From positions 1-13,036 of the forward strand of contig CAMCZJ010000071.1 in assembly GCA_945886995.1 (NCBI GenBank): a stretch of DNA of 13,036 nt, given 5' to 3'. This DNA comes from Asaia bogorensis (lineage in GTDB: Bacteria > Pseudomonadota > Alphaproteobacteria > Acetobacterales > Acetobacteraceae). The position numbers were made by a program, and so were the translations under genes. Shown here piece by piece: positions 1 through 5,751 of the stretch (positions within the stretch are counted from its first letter, which is position 1; each line of letters begins with the position of its first letter). Under the pieces are notes generated by a model. The model made no database searches, was not told where the DNA came from, and worked only from the letters and a program-made list of their open reading frames with translations.

Positions 1-1227
1 GAACATGAAACCGCCTTCAAGCAGGAAGAGGGTGTCATCTATCACGCGCGCGATATGGCCGTGGTGCGGGCGCGCTTATCCGATGCCGCTTGTGTCTTGG
101 TAAGCGCGACACCATCGCTCGAAACCCTCACCAATGCCCGCGCCGGGCGCTACGCTGAATGCCATTTGGCGGCGCGCCATGGTGGTGCGGTGATGCCGGA
201 AATTGGCATGATTGACCTAAGGCGCGAAAGCCCACCACGCGGGCGCTTTCTGAGTCCCGCTTTGGTGGCAGCCGTGGCGGAAACCCTGGCGCGCGGCGAA
301 CAGGCCATGCTGTTCCTGAACCGGCGCGGCTATGCGCCACTCACGCTTTGCCGCGCCTGTGGCCACCGGTTGCGCTGCCCGAATTGTACCGCCTGGCTGG
401 TGGAACACCGCGCCGCGCGGCGGCTGCAATGCCACCATTGCGGCCATGTGGAGGCACCACCCAGCCATTGCCCAAGCTGCGCCGCGCCCCATAGCACGGT
501 ACCGATCGGCCCGGGGGTGGAGCGTGTTTTGGAAGAAGCCGCGACCTTTTTCCCCGAAGCGCGCCGGCTTGTGATGGCATCCGATACGCTGCCCGGCCCG
601 GCGGCGGCCTCCGCGGCGGCTGAGGCGATTGAAAAGCGCGAGGTTGATTTGATCATCGGCACGCAGATCGTCGCCAAGGGCTGGCATTTTCCTTATCTCA
701 CGCTGGTTGGCGTGGTGGATGCGGATCTGGGCTTGGCTGGCGGCGATTTGCGCGCGGCTGAGCGCACCGTGCAGTTGCTGCATCAGGTGGCTGGTCGCGC
801 GGGCCGGGCGGAACATCCCGGGCGGGTTTTGCTGCAAAGCTTTGCCCCGGATCATCCGGTGATGCAGGCGCTGGTTTCCGGCGAATATGAAGCCTTCATG
901 ACCGCCGAGGCAGAGGCGCGTAGGCCCGGTTCCTGGCCACCCTTTGGCCGGTTGGCTGCCCTGATCGTGAGCTCGCCCGACGAGAAGGCCGCGGACCGAG
1001 TCGCACGGGATCTGGGCCGCGCGGCGCCGGCGGGGCAGGGGGTGGAGGTGCTGGGGCCAGCCCCCGCGCCGCTAGCCCTATTGCGTGGGCGGCATCGGCG
1101 GCGGCTATTGCTCAAGGCGCGGCGCGATATCGGTGTGCAGCGGCTTTTGGGCGAATGGCTTGAAAAGGTGGATGTGCCCGGCAATGTCCGGGTGCAGGTG
1201 GATGTGGACCCGGTGGGGTTCCTATAG
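1..1227 (+). CDS. priA: Primosomal protein N' (PriA), replication restart helicase, C-terminal part
   Basis: PriA is the 3'-5' DNA helicase that reloads the replisome at stalled forks. The frame is open from base 1 and the first residues (EHETAFKQEEGVIYHARD) match the PriA region after the DEEH box, so the true start lies outside the window and the ATG at 55 is internal. Visible in order: eight cysteines in four CxxC pairs (CRAC, CPNC, CHHC, CPSC), which form the two zinc sites unique to PriA; helicase motif V (GTQIVAKGWHFP); motif VI (QVAGRAGR); and the C-terminal domain. About 408 residues are present of the roughly 700-750 usual for the family. Motif V has Trp where E. coli PriA has the first His of KGHHFP, probably a lineage variant. 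The gene converges on dksA with 27 bases between the stop codons. Identification is very secure. Confidence 0.97.
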   Translation, partial: EHETAFKQEEGVIYHARDMAVVRARLSDAACVLVSATPSLETLTNARAGRYAECHLAARHGGAVMPEIGMIDLRRESPPRGRFLSPALVAAVAETLARGEQAMLFLNRRGYAPLTLCRACGHRLRCPNCTAWLVEHRAARRLQCHHCGHVEAPPSHCPSCAAPHSTVPIGPGVERVLEEAATFFPEARRLVMASDTLPGPAAASAAAEAIEKREVDLIIGTQIVAKGWHFPYLTLVGVVDADLGLAGGDLRAAERTVQLLHQVAGRAGRAEHPGRVLLQSFAPDHPVMQALVSGEYEAFMTAEAEARRPGSWPPFGRLAALIVSSPDEKAADRVARDLGRAAPAGQGVEVLGPAPAPLALLRGRHRRRLLLKARRDIGVQRLLGEWLEKVDVPGNVRVQVDVDPVGFL

Positions 1228-1255
1228 GGGAGGCGTTACCCGCGCCTAAGCCCCT
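1226..1255. terminator. Hairpin spanning the convergent priA and dksA stop codons
   Basis: The arms AGGGG+AGGCG (1226-1235) pair with CGCCT (1243-1247) and CCCCT (1251-1255), leaving a 7-base loop and a 3-base bulge. The hairpin takes in the end of the priA TAG and the start of the dksA stop. No T-tract follows on either strand, so it is not a classical intrinsic terminator. It may still slow or protect the converging transcripts. The pairing is seen in the sequence; the role is inferred. Confidence 0.4.
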
Positions 1256-1671
1256 CAATCGTCGCGATGGACGCGTTCCATGCGTTCATGGCGTTCCTGC
1301 GCCTCAATCGTCATGGTGGCGATGGGTCGCGCCTCAAGCCGGCGGAGCGAAATCGGCTCTCCGCTTTCTTCGCAATAGCCATAGGTGCCGTTTTCGACGC
1401 GTTCCAGCGCCTGATCAATCTTATTGATCAATTTTCGCGACCGATCACGCGTGCGAAGTTCAAGGGCGCGGTCTGTTTCAACCGAGGCGCGATCCGCGAG
1501 ATCCGCTTCAGAAATGCCACCTTCGGAAAGTGATGAAAGTGTCTCCCCAGCCTCACGCACCAAATCCTGCCGCCATTTGAGAAGTTTTTGCCTGAAGTAT
1601 TCAACCTGAACGGCATTCATGAACTCCTCGGAATCCGAGGGTCGGTAATCGGGCGGCAATGTCACCAACAT
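1255..1671 (-). CDS. dksA: DksA-family RNA polymerase-binding transcription factor, single-cysteine form
   Basis: DksA binds the RNA polymerase secondary channel and, with ppGpp, adjusts rRNA, amino acid and other promoters. The 138-residue protein has the N-terminal coiled coil with the tip motif DLADRA. Asp57, Asp60 and Ala62 line up with E. coli Asp71, Asp74 and Ala76, which are needed for function. The ELRTRDRSRKLINKI helix and the RLEARP box follow. Of the four zinc cysteines only Cys100 (E. coli Cys114) remains; the others are Ser103, Thr121 and Ala124. This loss is known in alphaproteobacterial DksA and in Pseudomonas DksA2, so the protein should not need zinc. The ATG at 1671 has a purine-rich stretch (GGGGGAAGAAGAAG) just upstream. 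Met18 is a less likely internal start. The gene lies 141 bases downstream of fliX on the same strand, close to flagellar genes as in other alphaproteobacteria. Confidence 0.94.
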   Translation of the reverse strand: MLVTLPPDYRPSDSEEFMNAVQVEYFRQKLLKWRQDLVREAGETLSSLSEGGISEADLADRASVETDRALELRTRDRSRKLINKIDQALERVENGTYGYCEESGEPISLRRLEARPIATMTIEAQERHERMERVHRDD

Positions 1672-1699
1672 ATCTTCTTCTTCCCCCGCCTTGCACTAT

Positions 1700-1735
1700 T
1701 GGCGATGTGGTTTCTTGCTGAAACCTGCTTCGCCA
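1700..1735. other. Two-tier inverted repeat in the dksA leader
   Basis: Outer arms TGGCGA (1700-1705) and TCGCCA (1730-1735) enclose inner arms GGTTTC (1709-1714) and GAAACC (1720-1725), with a 5-base loop and a 3x4 internal loop. It lies 28 bases upstream of the dksA start. On the minus strand it is not followed by a T-tract, so it does not look like a fliX terminator. It could be a leader RNA fold or a protein-binding site. The pairing is seen directly; the function is unknown. Confidence 0.45.
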
Positions 1736-1812
1736 CTTGCAGGGGCTTCTATACCCTCTTGGTCGGGGGCGCCAGGGGGCGTTTTGCGACAAATATCTGA
1801 CAAAGGCCGATT

Positions 1813-2220
1813 TCAGGCATCCATGCCGCGCCGGGCCAATTCCAAGCGGGCGCGAAGCGAAATCGCCTCAATCGCCTCCACGAGCACAGGATCCGCAGGT
1901 TTGTCACCCTCGGTCAGGCGGGCGAGTTGCTGAAGCCGTGCCGGATCAGCCCGGCCTTCCAATAATTCCAGTTGCAGCGCCTTCAATTCCTGCAACATTT
2001 CCTCGCCGCGACGAAAGGCGCGGGCATTGCGTTCCCTGGCTGGGGCCAATTCCTGGACAGTTAGCAGGCCAATGGCTGAAGCGGCAGAAACCCCACTGCT
2101 GGCGCTGGCTTCTTTTGCCTCATCCTTGCCGCCGCTGACCCGAAAGCCACCCGAGGCGCCGCGCGTAGCCCGCGTACCCGGTACATTCGTACCACCCGTC
2201 ACGCCCCGAATACCAACCAT
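1813..2220 (-). CDS. fliX: Flagellar assembly regulator FliX
   Basis: In Caulobacter, FliX couples completion of the early (class II) flagellar structure to activity of FlbD, the sigma-54 activator of later flagellar genes. The 135-residue length is close to Caulobacter FliX. The first 48 residues are Gly/Ser/Ala-rich and poorly conserved. The recognisable part is about residues 49-132: AIGLLTVQEL, a helical stretch (RRGEEMLQELKALQLELLEG), then DPVLVEAIEAISLRARLELAR, which matches the FliX C-terminal pattern. The ATG at 2220 is preceded by a full Shine-Dalgarno AGGAGGT four bases upstream. The gene is divergent from flgI and shares its control region, which carries a sigma-54 promoter and two palindrome-like sites. 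A feedback loop is plausible, but no FlbD gene is in the window. Confidence 0.88.
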   Translation of the reverse strand: MVGIRGVTGGTNVPGTRATRGASGGFRVSGGKDEAKEASASSGVSAASAIGLLTVQELAPARERNARAFRRGEEMLQELKALQLELLEGRADPARLQQLARLTEGDKPADPVLVEAIEAISLRARLELARRGMDA

Positions 2221-2240
2221 TTGACCTCCTATTGCCCCGC

Positions 2241-2279
2241 CCCGGCAGGCTCAGCCGGGACCCGGCAGGTTTTGCCGAT
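2241..2279. promoter_or_regulatory. Two tandem palindrome-like sites, candidate FlbD (ftr-type) operators
   Basis: Site 1 (2241-2259) is CCCGGCAGGCTCAGCCGGG, with perfect 6-base outer arms. Site 2 (2261-2279) is CCCGGCAGGTTTTGCCGAT, with inner arms CGGCA and TGCCG around five bases. The sites start 20 bases apart, so they sit on the same face of the helix, and they match at 15 of 20 positions. Their centres are about 65-85 bases upstream of the predicted flgI transcription start and 30-50 bases upstream of the fliX start. This suits activation of flgI and possible repression of fliX by one regulator. The likeness to Caulobacter ftr elements is from memory and unchecked. Confidence 0.55.
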
Positions 2280-2307
2280 ACGACTCGGCCAAGCAGTCGC
2301 CAAACCT

Positions 2308-2322
2308 TGGCACGGGCCTTGC
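2308..2322 (+). promoter_or_regulatory. Sigma-54 (RpoN) promoter for the flgI operon
   Basis: TGGCACG at 2308-2314 (-24 element), a 4-base spacer, and TTGC at 2319-2322 (-12 element) match the sigma-54 consensus exactly. The invariant GG (2309-2310) and GC (2321-2322) are separated by exactly 10 bases. Transcription should start near 2333-2335, giving a leader of about 45 bases before flgI. Sigma-54 control is established for middle and late flagellar genes in Caulobacter. There is no equivalent on the opposite strand for fliX. Confidence 0.85.
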
Positions 2323-2378
2323 CATGTAACTTTCTGATCATGCCGCCCGAATTAGAGAGCGACTGACGGAGACAAGCC

Positions 2379-3500
2379 TTGGACCGTATAGCGCAAACGT
2401 TCACGAAAATCCTTACCGCCCTGGTTGTGGCGGCGATTTTCCATGCGAACGCCGCCTCAGCCCAAGTTCGAATCAAGGATATAGTGGATATTGAGGGTGT
2501 GCGCGACAATCAGCTGGTGGGCTACGGCCTTGTCATTGGCTTGAATGGCACGGGTGACAAGCTGCGCAGCGCCCCCTTTACCCGCCAATCCCTGGTTGGG
2601 ATGCTAGAACGCCTTGGCGTCAATACACGTGATTTCGAACGCCAGTTAGATACGAAGAATGTCGCCGCCGTCATGGTGACGGCCAATCTGCCCGCTTTTG
2701 CGCGGCCTGGCAGCCGGATTGATGTTGGGGTTTCCGCGCTTGGCGATGCCAGCAACCTGACTGGTGGCACCTTGCTGGTGACCCCCCTGCTGGGCGCGGA
2801 TGGAGAGGTTTACGCCGTCGCCCAGGGGGCCATGACTACCGGCGCCCTTGCCGTACGTGGTTCGGCAGCTACCATCGCGCGTGGGGTTCCAACCGCTGGG
2901 CGCATTTCCAATGGCGCGATCGTCGAACGTGAAGTGCCTTTCACGCTGTCCAATCGTGATCGTGTGCGCCTTTCCCTCCGCAACCCGGATTTGACGACTG
3001 CGCGCCGCATCGCCGCCGCCATCAACCGTACCACGCGCGGAAACATTGCGACAGCGACTGACCCGCGGACGGTTTCCGTCGCGCTGAATGGGCGCGATCC
3101 TGTGGCTTTTCTGGGCGATATCGAAAGGCTTAGGGTTGAACCCGATCAGATCGCCCGCGTCATCATTGATGAAGCTACCGGCACCATTGTGATGGGTGAG
3201 GCGGTGCGGGTTTCCACCGTTGCCATCGCCCAAGGCAATCTGACCATCCGCGTGACCGAAACACCGCAGGTGAGCCAGCCCAATGCCTTTGCTCAGGGGC
3301 AGACTCAGGTGGTGCCGCGCACGAATATTGAAGTTGAAGATCAGAGTGAGCGTCGCGTTGGTATCCTGCCGGAAGCGGTGACGCTGCAGGAATTGGTGCG
3401 CGGCCTGAACAGCCTGGGTGTTGGCCCACGCGATCTGATGTCCATCCTTGTGGCAATTAAGGCTGCGGGCGCTTTGCAGGCCGATCTGGAGATACGCTGA
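2379..3500 (+). CDS. flgI: Flagellar basal body P-ring protein FlgI
   Basis: FlgI is secreted to the periplasm and polymerises into the P-ring, the bushing around the flagellar rod in the peptidoglycan layer. The 373-residue product has the usual family length. Residues 1-28 are a Sec signal peptide: basic start, hydrophobic stretch ILTALVVAAIF, and cleavage after ASA before Gln29. The mature protein opens with RIKDIVDIEGVRDNQLVGYGLVIGLNGTGD, the family's most conserved segment. The C-terminus (LQELVRGLNSLGVGPRDLMSILVAIKAAGALQADLEI) is also typical. The start is a TTG, supported by ACGGAGA ending six bases upstream and by the signal peptide beginning there. The stop overlaps the next ATG by one base. 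It is first in a three-gene operon read from the sigma-54 promoter. Confidence 0.97.
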   Translation: MDRIAQTFTKILTALVVAAIFHANAASAQVRIKDIVDIEGVRDNQLVGYGLVIGLNGTGDKLRSAPFTRQSLVGMLERLGVNTRDFERQLDTKNVAAVMVTANLPAFARPGSRIDVGVSALGDASNLTGGTLLVTPLLGADGEVYAVAQGAMTTGALAVRGSAATIARGVPTAGRISNGAIVEREVPFTLSNRDRVRLSLRNPDLTTARRIAAAINRTTRGNIATATDPRTVSVALNGRDPVAFLGDIERLRVEPDQIARVIIDEATGTIVMGEAVRVSTVAIAQGNLTIRVTETPQVSQPNAFAQGQTQVVPRTNIEVEDQSERRVGILPEAVTLQELVRGLNSLGVGPRDLMSILVAIKAAGALQADLEIR

Positions 3501-3835
3501 TGTTGGACGCTACCAATCTTGCCCCGCCGCCGCCGCGTGCCGTTCGCCCGCCGCAGGCTGGAGCCGGGTCTGAGGCGAGCCTGCGCAAGTCGGCGCAGGA
3601 TTTCGAAGCCCAAGTCGTTGGCTTCATGCTGCAGCCCATGTTCGCCACGGTGGATATGTCCAAATCCTCCTTCGGTGGTGGTGCCGCTGAAGCCCAATGG
3701 CGCCCCATGCTGGTTGATGCCTTTGCCGCTTCCGCCGTGAAGTCCGGCGGCTTTGGCATTGCCGATGCAGTTTATCGCGAATTGCTCCGCAACCGCGGAT
3801 CACAAACCCCCAATACGGGAGATGCCCAACCATGA
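3500..3835 (+). CDS. flgJ: FlgJ-type flagellar rod-binding protein (rod-binding domain only)
   Basis: This 111-residue protein carries the FlgJ N-terminal rod-binding domain, which acts as a scaffold or cap for rod assembly. The marks are KSAQDFEAQVVGFMLQPMF, the Gly-rich FGGG stretch followed by AQWRPMLVDAFA, and the GFGIADAVYREL end. It has no muramidase domain of the kind E. coli FlgJ carries. This short form is normal in alphaproteobacteria, where a separate lytic enzyme opens the peptidoglycan. It overlaps flgI by one base (TGATG) and the next gene by four (ATGA), so translational coupling is likely. Some databases call this family CheL. The rod-binding domain is clear; the gene name is by analogy. 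Confidence 0.85.
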   Translation: MLDATNLAPPPPRAVRPPQAGAGSEASLRKSAQDFEAQVVGFMLQPMFATVDMSKSSFGGGAAEAQWRPMLVDAFAASAVKSGGFGIADAVYRELLRNRGSQTPNTGDAQP

Positions 3836-4233
3836 TGGATGCGCTGTTGATTGCCGGCAAAGGACTCGCCGACGCCCTTAGGGCGGAAAATGAGGCTTTG
3901 GCCAAGCTTGATCTGTCGCTTGCCGCGAAACTCGCGGACAGCAAGATTGCCGCCGCTGATGCCTTCGCCCAGGCCTATACGGCGCAGACCAAGCATGGCG
4001 CCCTTCCCCAGGGCGTAATGCGCGAGGAGGCCCAGCGCCTGACCCGCGATTTGGAGAATTTGGGCACCGAGAACAAGCGGCTGCTGGAACGCGCCATTTC
4101 GCTTCAGTCACGCGTGATTGAAACCATCGCGACCGCAGCGCTGCCGCGCGTGGCCAAGCCGGGTTACGGGCCGAAGGGCTATCAGATGCCGCCGCGCCAT
4201 ACCCCTGCCTTGGCGATTGCAGCCCGCGCATGA
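3832..4233 (+). CDS. Probable FlgN-like flagellar export chaperone
   Basis: This 133-residue protein is mostly helical, Ala/Leu-rich and likely coiled coil over residues 1-100. It has a heptad-like stretch with Glu/Lys (LTRDLENLGTENKRLLERAI) and a Pro/Gly-rich C-terminal tail (KPGYGPKGYQMPPRHTP). FlgN-type chaperones are short helical proteins that bind hook-associated proteins FlgK and FlgL before export. This gene's place directly behind flgI and flgJ and its make-up fit that role. Sequence identity in this family is low, so the assignment rests on context and composition. It overlaps flgJ by four bases. A second ATG at 3835 is an alternative start. An intrinsic terminator follows one base after the stop codon. 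Confidence 0.6.
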   Translation: MMDALLIAGKGLADALRAENEALAKLDLSLAAKLADSKIAAADAFAQAYTAQTKHGALPQGVMREEAQRLTRDLENLGTENKRLLERAISLQSRVIETIATAALPRVAKPGYGPKGYQMPPRHTPALAIAARA

Positions 4234-4234
4234 C

Positions 4235-4267
4235 AAAAACGCCCGGCCATGATGCCGGGCGTTTTTT
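4235..4267 (+). terminator. Intrinsic terminator of the flgI operon
   Basis: The arms AAAAACGCCCGGC (4235-4247) and GCCGGGCGTTTTT (4254-4266) pair perfectly around a 6-base loop, and a run of six T ends the structure. It starts right after the stop at 4233. The A-run on the 5' side makes it symmetric, so it can also stop minus-strand transcription leaving the ridA-family gene, whose stop lies 54 bases away. Confidence 0.93.
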
Positions 4268-4320
4268 CTAGTCAGCTTTGGCGCCAGGGCTTGGCCTTGG
4301 CGCCATTGTCGCTTGCAGGA

Positions 4321-4671
4321 TCAGCGGCAGGCGGTAACCATGATTTCCACCAAATGGCGCGGGTCGGCCATATTGGCTTCCACGCAAGCGCGCGCCGGGG
4401 CGCCGCCAGCCGGCAGCCAGGCGGTCCAAAGCTCATTCATCGCGCCGCGATCGCGGATGTCCTTTAGCCAAATCTGCGCCGACAGCATGCGGGTCTTGTC
4501 CGTGCCATTGGCTTCGAGGGCGGCATCAATCTTCGCCAACACTTCGGCGGTCTGGCCCTTGATGTCCTTGGCAAGGTCATCAGCGGTGAGGCCCGCGAGG
4601 AAGACGAAGTTATGATATTCGACTGAGGATGAAAGGATCTGGTTCGATCCCTGACGATTGATCTTGCTCAT
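4321..4671 (-). CDS. RidA/YjgF/YER057c/UK114-family protein
   Basis: RidA proteins hydrolyse reactive enamine/imine intermediates formed by PLP enzymes; several subfamilies have other or unknown roles. The 116-residue protein has the RidA fold markers: NFVFLAGLTADD near the start, the central helix TAEVLAKIDAALEANGTDKTRMLSAQIWLKD, and APARACVEA. Arg94 corresponds to the substrate-binding arginine (E. coli RidA Arg105), and Glu109 in HLVEI matches the family's conserved C-terminal glutamate. So it could be catalytically competent. The ATG at 4671 follows GAAAGG at seven bases. It is the last of five minus-strand genes, 83 bases after the oxidoreductase gene, in a leader with three inverted repeats that may give it separate control. 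The substrate is unknown. Confidence 0.88.
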   Translation of the reverse strand: MSKINRQGSNQILSSSVEYHNFVFLAGLTADDLAKDIKGQTAEVLAKIDAALEANGTDKTRMLSAQIWLKDIRDRGAMNELWTAWLPAGGAPARACVEANMADPRHLVEIMVTACR

Positions 4672-4677
4672 ATCCGG

Positions 4678-4726
4678 CCTTTCAGAAAGGTTGGTCAGCG
4701 CGGAGCGCTGGTTGGGGTTCTAGAAC
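4678..4726. promoter_or_regulatory. Cluster of three inverted repeats upstream of the ridA-family gene
   Basis: Three separate dyads lie in the 83-base gap: CCTTTC-A-GAAAGG (4678-4690), CAGCGC-GGA-GCGCTG (4696-4710), and the perfect palindrome GTTCTAGAAC (4717-4726). The first includes the likely ribosome binding site of the ridA-family gene on the minus strand. The second could form a tight triloop hairpin but has no T-tract after it. Regulation of the downstream gene is inferred only. Confidence 0.45.
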
Positions 4727-4754
4727 AGAAAGCGCGGGGTGCGAAATCACCCGG

Positions 4755-5732
4755 TCAGGCCACCCGATAAGTGCTGCCCGATGCCGCCGCGCCGATCATG
4801 GCTTCAAACACCGCAACGCCATGGATCGCTTCTGCGACTGGCAGCGGATAGGCCGGGCCGCCCGTAATGGCGGCAGCAAAAGCTGCAAGTTCAGCATGTT
4901 CGATATCGGTCTTGGGGAATTCCTTGACCCAACCCTCACCCTCACGCGGGGTGAAGCTCAGCCTCTCATGCCCGTTCAATTCCAGCGCTGCATCTGTGCC
5001 ATACAACGCCACGCGCCAGACCCTCGGCGCGTAAGCCAAGGTCGCGAAGCCCCCGGTGGCGCCGGAGGCGAAGGAAAACAGCCCCGCCGTCGTGTCATCC
5101 ATGCCGTTGGTCAACGCCCGCGCAAGGGAGCGCACCGTTACCTCGGCAATCGGGCCGGCCAGGTTGATCATCATATCAATCATGTGAATGCCCATGCCGC
5201 CCATGCCACCCAGCGGGCTTTCATGGGCGTCCGCGCGCCACATGCCTGGCTGATAGGAGATTGCGCCCGGCCCGCTGAACTGGCCCTCGACATGCAGCAA
5301 GGTACCAAGCGCGCCGGCGGCAATCAGCTTCTTCATCTCAGCCACCGCCGGCAGGAAGCGCCGATTATGGCCGAGCGCCATGACCACCCCGGCGTCCCGG
5401 CAGGCGGCCACAGACGCCTCGGCACTCGCCTTCGTCATGGTGAAGGGTTTTTCGACAAAAACATGCTTGCCCGCGCGTGCCGCCGCGATCACTTGTTCAG
5501 CATGCATCTGGTGGGGGGAGGCGATAACCACGGCCTTCACGCGTGGCTCCGCCAGGATGGCGTTGAGATCGGGCAGGATCTTCACCCCCTGGCGCGCGGC
5601 CCATTCGGCTGCGCGTTCCGGCCGGCCCGTGCTGCCGGCAATGAAGCGAATACCGGCATCATTCCGGTTCTGCACACTATCAACCAGGGTCTGGCCCCAG
5701 CGCCCCATGCCCACAATGGCAGCTTCAATCAT
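4755..5732 (-). CDS. Gfo/Idh/MocA-family NAD(P)-dependent oxidoreductase
   Basis: Members oxidise or reduce sugars, inositols and related polyols with NAD(P). The N-terminal Rossmann fold opens with AIVGMGRWG (GxGxxG type). VFVEKPFT follows; its EKP motif (Glu94-Lys95-Pro96) holds the catalytic lysine region. The C-terminal domain has GGMGIHMIDMM, with His183 and Asp186 at the usual catalytic positions. The product is 325 residues, near the family average. I prefer the ATG at 5732 because GAGG lies seven bases upstream; the in-frame ATG at 5738 is only one base from that GAGG and would add two residues. The gene starts 19 bases after the MFS gene ends, so the two are probably co-transcribed. 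The substrate cannot be told from the sequence. Confidence 0.93.
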   Translation of the reverse strand: MIEAAIVGMGRWGQTLVDSVQNRNDAGIRFIAGSTGRPERAAEWAARQGVKILPDLNAILAEPRVKAVVIASPHQMHAEQVIAAARAGKHVFVEKPFTMTKASAEASVAACRDAGVVMALGHNRRFLPAVAEMKKLIAAGALGTLLHVEGQFSGPGAISYQPGMWRADAHESPLGGMGGMGIHMIDMMINLAGPIAEVTVRSLARALTNGMDDTTAGLFSFASGATGGFATLAYAPRVWRVALYGTDAALELNGHERLSFTPREGEGWVKEFPKTDIEHAELAAFAAAITGGPAYPLPVAEAIHGVAVFEAMIGAAASGSTYRVA

Positions 5733-5751
5733 TCTCATGCCTCATTCAGGT

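Noticed and set aside
217..855. 212-residue minus-strand frame inside priA, and similar ones at 2646-3233 and 9364-10083
   Set aside because: All are antisense to conserved genes and have no recognisable motifs or supported starts.
4696..4710. Intrinsic terminator upstream of the ridA-family gene
   Set aside because: The hairpin is good but no T-run follows on either strand, so I list it only as an inverted repeat.
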